Positions 1 to 6,555 of a DNA stretch of 24,586 nucleotides are shown here, piece by piece. Each line of letters begins with the position of its first letter. Within the stretch, counting starts at the first letter, position 1. Below the pieces are notes generated by a model. The model did not search any database and was not told the origin of the DNA. It saw only the letters and a list, made by a program, of their open reading frames with translations. Location: NCBI GenBank assembly GCA_900556785.1, contig USQK01000022.1, forward strand, positions 1-24,586, in the 5' to 3' direction. The stretch comes from an uncultured Veillonella sp. (GTDB lineage Bacteria; Bacillota; Negativicutes; Veillonellales; Veillonellaceae). The translations under genes were made by a program, and so were the position numbers.

Positions 1-124
1 TGAGATGAGGTTTCTCATAGCATAAGCTAGTAAGATCCCATGTAGACGACATGGTTGATAGGCCAGGTGTGGAAGAGCCGTGAGGTTTGGAGCTGACTGG
101 TACTAATAGATCGAGGGCTTTACT
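1..124 (+). rRNA. 23S ribosomal RNA, 3' end (partial)
   Basis: The first ~124 bases are the 3' end of a 23S rRNA gene; the rest lies upstream of the window. The conserved stretch GGTACTAATAGATCGAGGGC near 100-119 is the usual end of domain VI in bacterial 23S rRNA, and the 3' boundary is placed a few bases beyond it. The transcript then runs through a short A+T-rich spacer into 5S rRNA on the same strand, with no tRNA between them. The exact mature end cannot be fixed from sequence alone. Confidence 0.95.
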
Positions 125-187
125 TAAATAAAACAAATTAGTCTAGAATTTCTAGTGCAACAAATATATATAACTTCTATGTGGTTT

Positions 188-205
188 TCAGAGTACAAAC
201 TCTGA
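188..205 (+). other. Hairpin in 23S-5S spacer
   Basis: TCAGAGT (188-194) and ACTCTGA (199-205) are perfect 7-bp complementary arms around the loop ACAA, directly upstream of 5S rRNA. This is probably a structure used in processing the 5S precursor; the role is inferred from position only. Confidence 0.45.
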
Positions 206-210
206 CAGAT

Positions 211-326
211 TCAGTGGCGATGGCTATGAGGATCCACCTGTTCCCATCTCGAACACAGTAGTTAAGCTCATAAACGCCGAAAGTACTTGGCTGGAGACGG
301 CCTGGGAGGATAGGAAGCCGCTGATT
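211..326 (+). rRNA. rrf: 5S ribosomal RNA
   Basis: The sequence contains the 5S hallmarks in order: GTGGCGATGGC at the 5' side, CCACCTGTTCCCATCTCGAA (about 235-254), the CAGTAGTTAAGCTC segment and a 3' end whose AGCCGCTGAT pairs with the 5' end to close helix I. The length of about 116 nt is normal for bacterial 5S rRNA. It follows 23S rRNA on the same strand and is followed immediately by an intrinsic terminator, so it is the last gene of an rrn operon. Ends are approximate by a few bases. Confidence 0.95.
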
Positions 327-335
327 GACTAAAAG

Positions 336-371
336 AAAAAGGTCTACCTAAAGGTAGGCCTTTTTCTTTTT
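336..371 (+). terminator. Intrinsic terminator of the rrn operon
   Basis: GGTCTACCT (341-349) pairs with AGGTAGGCC (352-360) with one G-U pair. The stem is flanked by AAAAA before and TTTTTCTTTTT after, giving a classic hairpin plus U-tract directly after 5S rRNA. Confidence 0.92.
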
Positions 372-401
372 ACTAGTCTTCGACTAGCTAATCCTGCTAG
401 A

Positions 402-417
402 GCCGTCTCCAGCCAAG
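402..417 (-). repeat. Inverted 16-nt copy of a 5S rRNA segment
   Basis: GCCGTCTCCAGCCAAG is the exact reverse complement of 286-301 inside the 5S gene. An RNA from this region reading through the terminator could pair with that 5S segment. Confidence 0.8.
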
Positions 418-635
418 GTTGTACAAGTATTATCTATGTGTATTTAACAATACAGACGGCGTGGGAAGCCTAGGGCAATAGGGCGTAAAGGAGCGCAGCG
501 ACGCGTACGTCCATTGCATCAGGTTCGACGAAGCCCTAAAGGATGTGCTGTCCATTAAAACATTGTATTATATATTGCCATGGGCGAGTGTGATAGGAAG
601 CCGCGGCTAGTGGTAGGAGGCAAATCATATCCATC

Positions 636-667
636 CAGTAACGCGGTGCGAAGTACCAATGTTACTG
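636..667 (+). repeat. Hairpin with GAA tip
   Basis: CAGTAAC (636-642) and GTTACTG (661-667) form a 7-bp stem. Inside it GGTGC and GTACC close a GAA loop with one G-U pair. It is similar in tip to the hairpin at 710-741. Confidence 0.5.
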
Positions 668-709
668 AACCGTACAACTGTTGAACTTCTTCAAATACTT
701 GTAATTAAC

Positions 710-741
710 CGATACCACAGTGCGTAGCACCTATGGTATCG
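710..741 (+). repeat. Hairpin with GTA tip
   Basis: CGATACCACAG (710-720) and CTATGGTATCG (731-741) pair at 10 of 11 positions, and GTGC-GTA-GCAC forms an inner stem. There is no U-tract, so it is not an obvious terminator. The GCGTAGC tip recurs in the repeats at 11060 and 11322. Confidence 0.5.
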
Positions 742-800
742 CATCGTAAAATGGTTGAGTAACTCTAACTTTATGTAAATTACTATTCTACTACCTCCCC

Positions 801-861
801 TTGATATATCGAAAAAAATAGATATAATAGTATTGAGATATATGAACAATCATTCATATAT
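801..861 (+). promoter_or_regulatory. Promoter and operator-like dyad of the pirin gene
   Basis: TTGATA (801-806) and TATAAT (823-828) are separated by 16 bp, a good sigma-70 type promoter. From 838 to 861, at and just after the expected start point, ATATATGAA and TTCATATAT form perfect 9-bp inverted arms around 6 bases. This placement fits a repressor operator, or a 5' hairpin in the mRNA. The regulator is unknown. Confidence 0.65.
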
Positions 862-873
862 AATACAACTATT

Positions 874-1764
874 ATGAATCCTGTAAGAACAATTGAAAGA
901 ATTATTAAAGCTCCTGATATTCATTGGGTAGGCACTGGATTTAGAGTACGTCAGTACTTCCCTGATAGCGATGAGTCACCTATGCTTGATCGTATGTCTC
1001 CATTTTTGTTACTCGACTATAATGAGCCATATTATTTTGAGGGCAGTCCTTTTGATACAGGTGACACTCCACATCCCCATAAAGGCTTTGAAACGGTAAC
1101 ATTTTCTTTTTCCGGCTCCATTGAACATAAAGATGCAGCTGGTAATAGTGGTGTTATCCACTCTGGTGATGTGCAATGGATGACTGCAGCTAGTGGTGTT
1201 TTGCACAAAGAGTTTCATGAAAAAGAATATGCAAAGCGGGGACGTTTGTTCCATGCTTTACAATTATGGGTAAATCTACCAGAACGTCATAAAAATGATG
1301 CACCTGCATATCAATATATACCTGCTACCACAATGGGGCGGTATCAATCTCTTGATGAAACAATCGATGCTATCGTTTACACCGGTGCTTTCAGACATAT
1401 AACAGGTCCTGCTAAATCCCATACACCGATGAATATTTACAAATTAAAACTTCAACCGAATTCATGGATCTCTATTTCTGAGAATATGACTTGGAATACA
1501 GGCTTTCTTGTGATTAATGGTACAGGTACTGCCAATGGTGAAAGCATAGAATCTGGAGACTTTGTACTTTTCAACAATGATGGAGAGCGCTTTGAGGTAG
1601 AGTCTGGTGATGAAGGTCTTGAAATCTTCGTTCTCGCTGGAGAACCACTCAATGAACCAGTGGTAAAACAAGGGCCATATGTTATGACAAATAAAACAGA
1701 GGTTCTCCTCGCTTATGGAGAATACATAAACGGTAAATTTGGCCGCGAAGAAGCTATTATGTAA
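874..1764 (+). CDS. Pirin family protein
   Basis: The 296-residue product has the pirin bicupin layout. The N-terminal cupin carries the diagnostic HPHKGFETVTF motif at residues 67-77 and GDVQWMTAASGVLHKEFH at 98-115. The metal ligands expected in pirins (two His, then His and Glu) are present as H67, H69, H111 and E113. Residues from about 170 to 280 form the second cupin. Pirins bind a metal, usually iron, in the cytoplasm and include quercetin dioxygenase-like enzymes and redox-sensing regulators; the substrate here cannot be told. The gene is monocistronic, with its own promoter at 801-828 and a strong terminator at 1796-1832. No clear Shine-Dalgarno precedes the ATG, which is unusual in this window; no better in-frame start is seen. 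Confidence 0.93.
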   Translation: MNPVRTIERIIKAPDIHWVGTGFRVRQYFPDSDESPMLDRMSPFLLLDYNEPYYFEGSPFDTGDTPHPHKGFETVTFSFSGSIEHKDAAGNSGVIHSGDVQWMTAASGVLHKEFHEKEYAKRGRLFHALQLWVNLPERHKNDAPAYQYIPATTMGRYQSLDETIDAIVYTGAFRHITGPAKSHTPMNIYKLKLQPNSWISISENMTWNTGFLVINGTGTANGESIESGDFVLFNNDGERFEVESGDEGLEIFVLAGEPLNEPVVKQGPYVMTNKTEVLLAYGEYINGKFGREEAIM

Positions 1765-1795
1765 TACGTAAATCTTACTCTACAAGAAAAGATAC

Positions 1796-1832
1796 ACCCC
1801 CTATAAGCCACGTTAACTAGCTTATAGGGGGT
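1796..1832. terminator. Bidirectional intrinsic terminator
   Basis: ACCCCCTATAAGC (1796-1808) and GCTTATAGGGGGT (1820-1832) are perfect 13-bp arms around an 11-nt loop. They are followed by TTGTTTTA on the plus strand and, read on the minus strand, by a T-rich tract. It sits between the convergent pirin and HigA genes and can end both. Confidence 0.9.
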
Positions 1833-1837
1833 TTGTT

Positions 1838-2113
1838 TTATACTAAACTTATCTTTACTTGTTTATCTAAAGCAAATGCAATCTTACAGAGAGTACTAAT
1901 ACTTGTATTTGCACCTTGTTCTATTCTTGCAATTGTGGATTGAGGGACACCAGATTTTTCAGCTAAATCACGTTGTGTTAAACCGGCTGCTTCACGAGCT
2001 TTTGCAATCACTATAGCACTTTCTAGATTAGCTGATTCTTTTTCAAATCTGGCTTTAAACTTTGGATCTTTTAATTGTTCTTTCAGAAAATCGTCAAATT
2101 TAATTGTTGGCAT
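1838..2113 (-). CDS. higA: HigA-type antitoxin, XRE-family helix-turn-helix
   Basis: The 91-residue product starts at MPTIKFDDFLKE. This start is preferred over a longer frame beginning at 2152 because GAGGAGG stands 8 bases before the ATG. An N-terminal helix-rich segment (PTIKFDDFLKEQLKDPKF) is followed by an XRE/Cro domain: AREAAGLTQRDLAEKSGVPQ with STIARIEQG is the classic helix-turn-helix. This is the standard layout of a HigA-like antitoxin that binds its toxin and represses its own operon. It overlaps the 3' end of the upstream toxin gene by 14 bp, so they are translationally coupled. The likely operator is the 22-bp palindrome at 2485-2506. The family assignment is firm; partner and operator are inferred from position. 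Confidence 0.9.
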   Translation of the reverse strand: MPTIKFDDFLKEQLKDPKFKARFEKESANLESAIVIAKAREAAGLTQRDLAEKSGVPQSTIARIEQGANTSISTLCKIAFALDKQVKISLV

Positions 2114-2465
2114 AATATTCCTCCTCAAACTCGCGCCTAATTTGTTTGGCATGAATTATCTCTCTTTTAGGTGTTTTCTGCGTTTTCTTAGTAAATCCAT
2201 GTGTAATAATATATCTATTATTAATTACATGAAAGTATAATGCCCTTTGAATACTATTAGGACATTTAAGACGGATTTCATATAGATTTTTATCCACTTT
2301 CTTTACCCACTGCATATATTGAGCAACTAACAATCCTGAATCCTGGATTTTATGTATTAATGAAAACATTTTATCCGAATCAGATTCAGTAAGTGATTCT
2401 AAAAATTCTAGAAATTCATTATGTCCATTAGGTCTTGTATAGAACTCAAACTTAGGTTTCTCCAT
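2100..2465 (-). CDS. higB: HigB/RelE-superfamily toxin (DUF891, Gp49-like)
   Basis: The 121-residue product begins at MEKPKFEFYTRPNG; AAGGAT lies upstream at good spacing, so the longer frame from 2513 is rejected, as it would run through the operator. The fold signature is RelE/HigB-like: an N-terminal FEFYTRPNGHNEFLEFLESL segment, a central YEIRLKCPNSIQRALYFHV strand region and the C-terminal HGFTKKTQKTPKREIIHAKQ motif typical of the DUF891 phage-derived Gp49-like group. Such proteins are ribosome-dependent mRNA endonucleases held inactive by HigA. Toxin comes first and antitoxin second, the characteristic higBA order. All the usual conserved basic residues appear to be present, so it looks intact. 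Confidence 0.88.
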   Translation of the reverse strand: MEKPKFEFYTRPNGHNEFLEFLESLTESDSDKMFSLIHKIQDSGLLVAQYMQWVKKVDKNLYEIRLKCPNSIQRALYFHVINNRYIITHGFTKKTQKTPKREIIHAKQIRREFEEEYYANN

Positions 2466-2484
2466 CCCAATCCTTCTTTCTTCT

Positions 2485-2513
2485 ATGATAGCATATATGC
2501 TATCATGCTTCAA
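2485..2513 (-). promoter_or_regulatory. higBA promoter with 22-bp palindromic operator
   Basis: A perfect 22-bp palindrome spans 2485-2506; its half-site is ATGATAGCATA. Read on the minus strand, TTGAAG (2513-2508) and TATCAT (2490-2485) are a -35/-10 pair with a 17-bp spacer, so the palindrome covers the -10 box and spacer. This is the expected geometry for autorepression by the HigA product. Confidence 0.75.
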
Positions 2514-2810
2514 TTTTAAATAGTTTTATATCCTCTAAATTCTTATCTTTACTATATAGATACGTGAATAGTTTTTGGTAGCTTAAAGAATTAATGGGGA
2601 TGATTTAACACCTTTGTAATTACTATTCAAGTTTATATTGATTTGCCTATCTTTTAAGAGCGTTCAACTGGAATTTCAAGTTATATCATGTTTATTGATA
2701 ATACATATATAGTTATATATATCTTATATTCACTTATGTGCTTTAAGATACATCATTTCTCAATACATATGTTATACTAAAGTTCAAACTATACTTTAAT
2801 AGGAGGTCTT
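2514..2810 (+). promoter_or_regulatory. A+T-rich intergenic region with promoter of the CGGC gene
   Basis: No gene is visible. A TATACT -10 box lies at 2773-2778 without a convincing -35, and AGGAGG follows directly before the CGGC-protein start. The rest is low-complexity A+T-rich sequence. Confidence 0.4.
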
Positions 2811-3182
2811 ATGTCTAAGAAAATTGCGGTTCTCGTGAATGAGGATACAATGCAGCGCTGTTCTTGTGGCGGTTGCTTAAAAGCATTTATGAATAAAGCG
2901 GATTCCTTTGAGCGTTATGCAGATGAGGATATTGAGTTGGTAGGTTTCACCCATAGTGGTGGTGATCTAGCCAAGAAAATCGAGTCTTTCAAGAAAAAAG
3001 GTGTTACTACCGTCCATCTTTCTACATGTACGCGTGGTAAGAATGAAAATTATGAAAGCATTGCAGAGCAGTGTGCAGAGGCAGGCTTTGATGTAGTGGG
3101 CTATACCCATGGTGGTGCCGTTTCTAAAGATGGTAAAGAAGCGATAGTACTTTCAGCTAAACCAGTAGTGGACAATGAATAA
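2811..3182 (+). CDS. CGGC domain-containing protein
   Basis: The 123-residue cytoplasmic protein carries the family's name motif CSCGGC at residues 18-23 and a later LSTCTRGKNENY segment near 86-97 with a further conserved Cys. CGGC-domain proteins are small, predicted to bind a metal or act in redox or metal sensing, but their biochemical role is not established. The start is well supported: AATAGGAGGTCTT places AGGAGG seven bases from ATG. The gene appears monocistronic, with a candidate -10 box at 2773. Other Cys residues (C18, C20, C23, C89 and one near 108) would suffice for a metal site. Family assignment is good; function is not known. Confidence 0.85.
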   Translation: MSKKIAVLVNEDTMQRCSCGGCLKAFMNKADSFERYADEDIELVGFTHSGGDLAKKIESFKKKGVTTVHLSTCTRGKNENYESIAEQCAEAGFDVVGYTHGGAVSKDGKEAIVLSAKPVVDNE

Positions 3183-3236
3183 CTTGTACAATCTTTGATT
3201 AATTTTCGATGGTTGAGTAATGTATTATATTTGAAT

Positions 3237-3275
3237 GTTAAGTAGTTACGTTAAGTAGTTAAATTAAGTAGTTAA
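3237..3275 (+). repeat. Three tandem 13-bp repeats
   Basis: GTTAAGTAGTTAC, GTTAAGTAGTTAA and ATTAAGTAGTTAA occur head to tail with one difference between neighbouring units, in the spacer between the CGGC and M48 genes. This is either a slippage product or a cluster of binding sites. Confidence 0.8.
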
Positions 3276-3399
3276 ATTGCTCTTCATAACTGACGTATAG
3301 CTAACAGATGAATGATTGTTCCATTATTCATTCTATATTTACGATGAAGATTTACTATATTCATAGTGTGTAAATGTTAGAGTACTATTTTGATTAATT

Positions 3400-3417
3400 A
3401 TGATATGGTTATATCAT
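3400..3417 (+). promoter_or_regulatory. Dyad upstream of the M48 protease gene
   Basis: ATGATAT (3400-3406) and ATATCAT (3411-3417) are perfect 7-bp arms around GGTT. The dyad overlaps a TATGAT -10-like box (3399-3404) and lies just upstream of the AAAGG ribosome site. It could be an operator; no regulator is evident. Confidence 0.4.
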
Positions 3418-3432
3418 TGAAAGGTTGAGAGA

Positions 3433-4722
3433 ATGAACAAGAAAATTACAGCAACTACATTATCTGTAGCTATGGCTGCGACAATGGCGCCTGCTATTAT
3501 GCAAACTGCTCCAGTGAATGCTGCATCTAGTGCAGTACAAACATTGGCGGGTGGTGCTGTTGCTATGGCTTATGTATCTACTGCATTAAATAAAATGGAT
3601 AACTCCGAACAAGGCCAACAAGAAAGCTTGGCACGTACTAAGGAGAAAACTGGTTACCTGAACGATAGTGCAGCGCAAGCACGTGTACAACGTATCCTGA
3701 AAACGTTAGAGGCTTCTCCTAGCGTAAAACGTTCTTACGTTGTTTATGCAAACCCTGATACAGAGTTTAATGCCTTTGCAACGCTTGGTCGTGTTATGTC
3801 TGTTAATAAAGGTGCTTTAGATACCCTTGATGATGATCAATTGGCGTACGTAATGGCCCATGAAATTGCTCATGGTGAGCATAAAGATATTATCAATGGC
3901 GCTAAAAAACAAATCGGCCTTTCTACAGCAGTCGGTATTGCAGCTGGTGGTAGTGAAGGGGCAGCGTTATTATCTAACGTAGCCGGCAACTACTTGTCTA
4001 ACCAAGTATTTACAATGAGCCAAGAAAAAGCAGCCGATGAACTAGGCTTCAAGATTTTAAGTGAATCTCCTTATAATGTGGGCGGTGCAGCTGGTTCTAT
4101 GGCGGTACTACGCAATAAAGTGGGGGAACACTATCGTGAAGGGCTTTCACAAGTAGTGGCACCTAATAACCATCCTAAGTTAACAGATCGTGTGAACAAT
4201 AATATTGCTCGCATGTACACATACTCTGGAAACCACGTAAACGTGTCTAAAGGCGCGGTTTACGTCAATGGCGATAATATCTATAGCCCAGCAGGTAGCG
4301 GCCGTTATACAGGGGAAGAACGTGCGTATTACATGGCTGGTAAATTGGCACGTTTGTACCATAACAACCAAATTACGCCAGGCTCTGCATCCTATAGCGG
4401 TGGCACTGTAACGGTAGCCGGACAATCCATCGTATCTACCCCAAGTTCTGATGTAGCACTACAAGTGGCAACAAACCTTAATAATGCCTTTGTTAAACCA
4501 GCAGGTGCAGCGGTTAATGCTAAAAATCCTGTAAAAGTAAAACAAGAGAAACCTAAAAAGGCTAAACAAGAAAAGGCTAAACCTGTGAAAGCAGAAAAAG
4601 CTAAACCGGCTAAAGGTAAAGAAGTAAAACCTGTTACTAAGGCTTCTACAACAAAACATACAGCTAAAGCTACAAATCATTCACACTCTACGGACAATGG
4701 ACGTAAAACAATCGATAGATAA
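3433..4722 (+). CDS. Secreted M48-family zinc metalloprotease
   Basis: The 429-residue precursor has an N-terminal signal peptide: a short positive MNKK segment, a hydrophobic stretch and a likely signal peptidase I site after PVNA near residue 30. The peptidase M48 core carries HEIAH at residues 143-147 (zinc ligands H143 and H147, catalytic E144). The third ligand is probably E198 in SQEKAADELGF, a match to the family ExxAD motif. It is expected in the periplasm, where M48 proteins (BepA/LoiP-like) take part in outer-membrane protein quality control. The region from about 340 to the end is a Lys/Pro/Ala-rich tail with repeated KPVK/KAKQEK/EKAKPAK units, ending HTAKATNHSHSTDNG; such tails are disordered and may bind polyanions or cell wall. 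The gene stands alone and ends in a strong terminator. The substrate is unknown. Confidence 0.92.
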   Translation: MNKKITATTLSVAMAATMAPAIMQTAPVNAASSAVQTLAGGAVAMAYVSTALNKMDNSEQGQQESLARTKEKTGYLNDSAAQARVQRILKTLEASPSVKRSYVVYANPDTEFNAFATLGRVMSVNKGALDTLDDDQLAYVMAHEIAHGEHKDIINGAKKQIGLSTAVGIAAGGSEGAALLSNVAGNYLSNQVFTMSQEKAADELGFKILSESPYNVGGAAGSMAVLRNKVGEHYREGLSQVVAPNNHPKLTDRVNNNIARMYTYSGNHVNVSKGAVYVNGDNIYSPAGSGRYTGEERAYYMAGKLARLYHNNQITPGSASYSGGTVTVAGQSIVSTPSSDVALQVATNLNNAFVKPAGAAVNAKNPVKVKQEKPKKAKQEKAKPVKAEKAKPAKGKEVKPVTKASTTKHTAKATNHSHSTDNGRKTIDR

Positions 4723-4760
4723 TTTGAGTATTTAGTTGTTTGATTGTTCATGTGGCCTAC

Positions 4761-4792
4761 AAGACCGAGCTCAATGGGGCTCGGTCTTTTTT
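4761..4792 (+). terminator. Intrinsic terminator of the M48 gene
   Basis: AAGACCGAGC (4761-4770) pairs perfectly with GCTCGGTCTT (4779-4788), followed by a run of T to 4792. Confidence 0.92.
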
Positions 4793-5043
4793 GTATGCCT
4801 TGAAGGCTACTGTATTACTTTATGGAACGAATAGTATATATGTGAGTCCGTATATGTTATAAAACTATAGATTTTCTATAACAAAAGCACTATAATATTA
4901 TGTATCTATATATATCTATGTATTTGTATAATATGTTTTGTGATGTATCAAATATTTCCTTGTAAAGTAAGTGTTTTTGTTACTTTCACAGTTAGCATAG
5001 CCTCCCATCGAGGCAGTTTCTTTTTTAGAGGAGTTGGATCTGA
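4793..5043 (+). promoter_or_regulatory. Promoter and long leader of the aminotransferase gene
   Basis: A perfect TATAAT lies at 4891-4896 with no good -35. An imperfect dyad (GTTATA at the left, TATAAC at the right) lies just upstream at about 4857-4882. The resulting leader would be about 140 nt. Near its end GCCTC (5000-5004) and GAGGC (5010-5014) form a short stem followed by AGTTTCTTTTTT, resembling a weak terminator or attenuator directly before the ribosome site. Only the -10 box and stem are seen; regulation is inference. Confidence 0.4.
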
Positions 5044-6360
5044 ATGAAACAACCAGAATTGTCGCCGTATATGATGGCTCGAAAGCCATCTGGCATTCGC
5101 CTAGGACAAATTAAATTCTTGGAACGTAAGAACCCACCAATTTTGGTGAATGGTTCTATTGGTAATGTAATGCGTCCTATGCATCCCGCCATGCAGCGTC
5201 GGTTGTTCGATTTGGGCGGTGTGAATAGTCCGTTCCATAATGGTATCGTGCCATACGTACCAACTACGGGGACTGATGAATGTCGCGAAGCATTCCTTCA
5301 CATTTTACGCAGCCAAGGTTTCGATACAACTGGTCTTGATGTACTCGTAACAGACGGTGCATCCATGGCGATGGAAATCATCATGCTTGGCGTATGTGGC
5401 GGTGCTGGTGAAGAGGAACGCCCTCTTTTAATGTTCAACCCATCTTATACAAACTATGATGCAGTAGGTCTTCGTATCGGTCGTAAAACAGTCACTGTTG
5501 AGCGTGAGCTTAACGAAAATGGCGAGTTTGAATTGCCATCCGTTGAAACTGTTGAACAACGCATTATCGATACAAAACCGGGTGCGTTGCTCATCATTCC
5601 TTACGATAACCCAACAGGTCAATTATTCAGTAAAGAAACGTTGATTGAATATACAAAATTATGTGTTAAACATAATTTGTGGATTATTTCTGACGAAGCG
5701 TACCGCGAATTGGCTTACGAAAAAGGGAAAGAAACATCTAGTATCTGGGCTTTAACTGATAAGGATGTGCCTGGTATTGAAGGCCGTCGTATTAGCCTTG
5801 AAACGGCTAGTAAGGTATGGAATGCTTGTGGTTTACGCATTGGCGCCATCATTACAGATAATAAATTGTGCTATGAAAAATCTGTAGCTGAATATACAGC
5901 GAACCTTAGTGCTAATACACTAGGCCAATATATCTTTGGTGCTTTGGCTCATGAAAGCCACGCAGAGCTTCATAACTGGTATGAGCAACAACGAGACTAC
6001 TACCGTAAGATGATCTTTGAACTCTATGAAGGTTTTAAAGCGGTAGAACCTGATTTCATCGTATCTCGTCCAGAAGCGTCCATTTACTTTGTTATCGACG
6101 TACGAAAGGTAGCAAAACCTGGCTTTGACGGTGTAGAATTTGCCTCTTGGTGTGCTGAACATGGTGCAGTAAGCCTTGATGACGGTAAAGAGTATACACT
6201 TCTCATGGCTCCACTCAATGGTTTCTACAGTGGTAAAAAAGGTGAAGATAATCCAGGCAGAACGCAATTGCGCGTATCCTTCTGTGAAAATCCAGACTTA
6301 TTGCGCTTGGCACCTGAATTATTATCTAAACTATTCAGAGCTTACGAAGCACAACGATAG
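5044..6360 (+). CDS. PLP-dependent aminotransferase, class I/II
   Basis: The 438-residue protein has the fold-type I aminotransferase signature. DNPTGQ is at residues 188-193 (N189 contacts the cofactor), SDEAYREL at 216-223 (D217 pairs with the PLP pyridine nitrogen, Y220 with its hydroxyl), and SLETASKVWNACGLRIGA at 251-268, where K257 is the Schiff-base lysine and R265 a phosphate or substrate ligand. The C-terminal RTQLRVSFCENP segment supplies the usual carboxylate-binding Arg. It transfers an amino group between an amino acid and a 2-oxo acid in the cytoplasm. The exact substrate (aspartate, alanine or aromatic type) cannot be assigned. The start has AGAGGAG upstream. The gene is monocistronic, with a long leader and a terminator at 6386. 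Confidence 0.92.
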   Translation: MKQPELSPYMMARKPSGIRLGQIKFLERKNPPILVNGSIGNVMRPMHPAMQRRLFDLGGVNSPFHNGIVPYVPTTGTDECREAFLHILRSQGFDTTGLDVLVTDGASMAMEIIMLGVCGGAGEEERPLLMFNPSYTNYDAVGLRIGRKTVTVERELNENGEFELPSVETVEQRIIDTKPGALLIIPYDNPTGQLFSKETLIEYTKLCVKHNLWIISDEAYRELAYEKGKETSSIWALTDKDVPGIEGRRISLETASKVWNACGLRIGAIITDNKLCYEKSVAEYTANLSANTLGQYIFGALAHESHAELHNWYEQQRDYYRKMIFELYEGFKAVEPDFIVSRPEASIYFVIDVRKVAKPGFDGVEFASWCAEHGAVSLDDGKEYTLLMAPLNGFYSGKKGEDNPGRTQLRVSFCENPDLLRLAPELLSKLFRAYEAQR

Positions 6361-6385
6361 AAGAAGTATAATTCTAATATAATAG

Positions 6386-6411
6386 ATGCCCTCCTTTTGG
6401 AGGGCATTTTT
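6386..6411 (+). terminator. Intrinsic terminator of the aminotransferase gene
   Basis: ATGCCCTCC (6386-6394) and GGAGGGCAT (6399-6407) are perfect 9-bp arms around TTTT, followed by TTTTA. Confidence 0.9.
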
Positions 6412-6478
6412 AGTTGAATTATTATTACCATAATATTGTTAGTAAAATTAATAAAATAATGATAGAATTATGATATAA

Positions 6479-6525
6479 AAAAGAAAAAGAGCTATAATTA
6501 CATGTATTATAGCTCTTTTTCTTTT
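6479..6525. terminator. Bidirectional terminator between convergent genes
   Basis: A perfect 20-bp stem spans 6479-6498 and 6506-6525 around a 7-nt loop. The arms have AAAAAGAAAAAGAGC and GCTCTTTTTCTTTT outer parts, so each strand ends in a T-rich tract. It lies between the aminotransferase and the minus-strand regulator and can end both. Confidence 0.9.
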
Positions 6526-6555
6526 ATCCCTAAGTATAGTGAATAAGGGAGAATT

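Larger units (their letters stand above)
372..800. other. Gene-free spacer with 5S-like fragments and hairpins
   Basis: No convincing coding region is visible in this ~430-bp stretch. It holds an inverted 16-nt copy of the 5S segment (402-417), a direct copy resembling the 5S AGACGGC-TGGGA segment (454-470), and an exact 13-nt copy of the 5S 3' segment GATAGGAAGCCGC (592-604). It also holds two hairpins with similar tips at 636-667 and 710-741. It may be a decayed rRNA-derived region or a structured RNA; I see no promoter that settles this. Confidence 0.55.

Noticed and set aside
125..210. tRNA gene in the 23S-5S spacer
   Set aside because: Too short and no cloverleaf; only a 7-bp hairpin is seen.
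3237..3275. CRISPR array
   Set aside because: The units are contiguous and only 13 bp long, with no spacers and no cas genes.
6450..6475. Second Fur-like site (ATAATGATAGAATTAT)
   Set aside because: It shares only half of the consensus and lies in a 3' region between terminators with no promoter.
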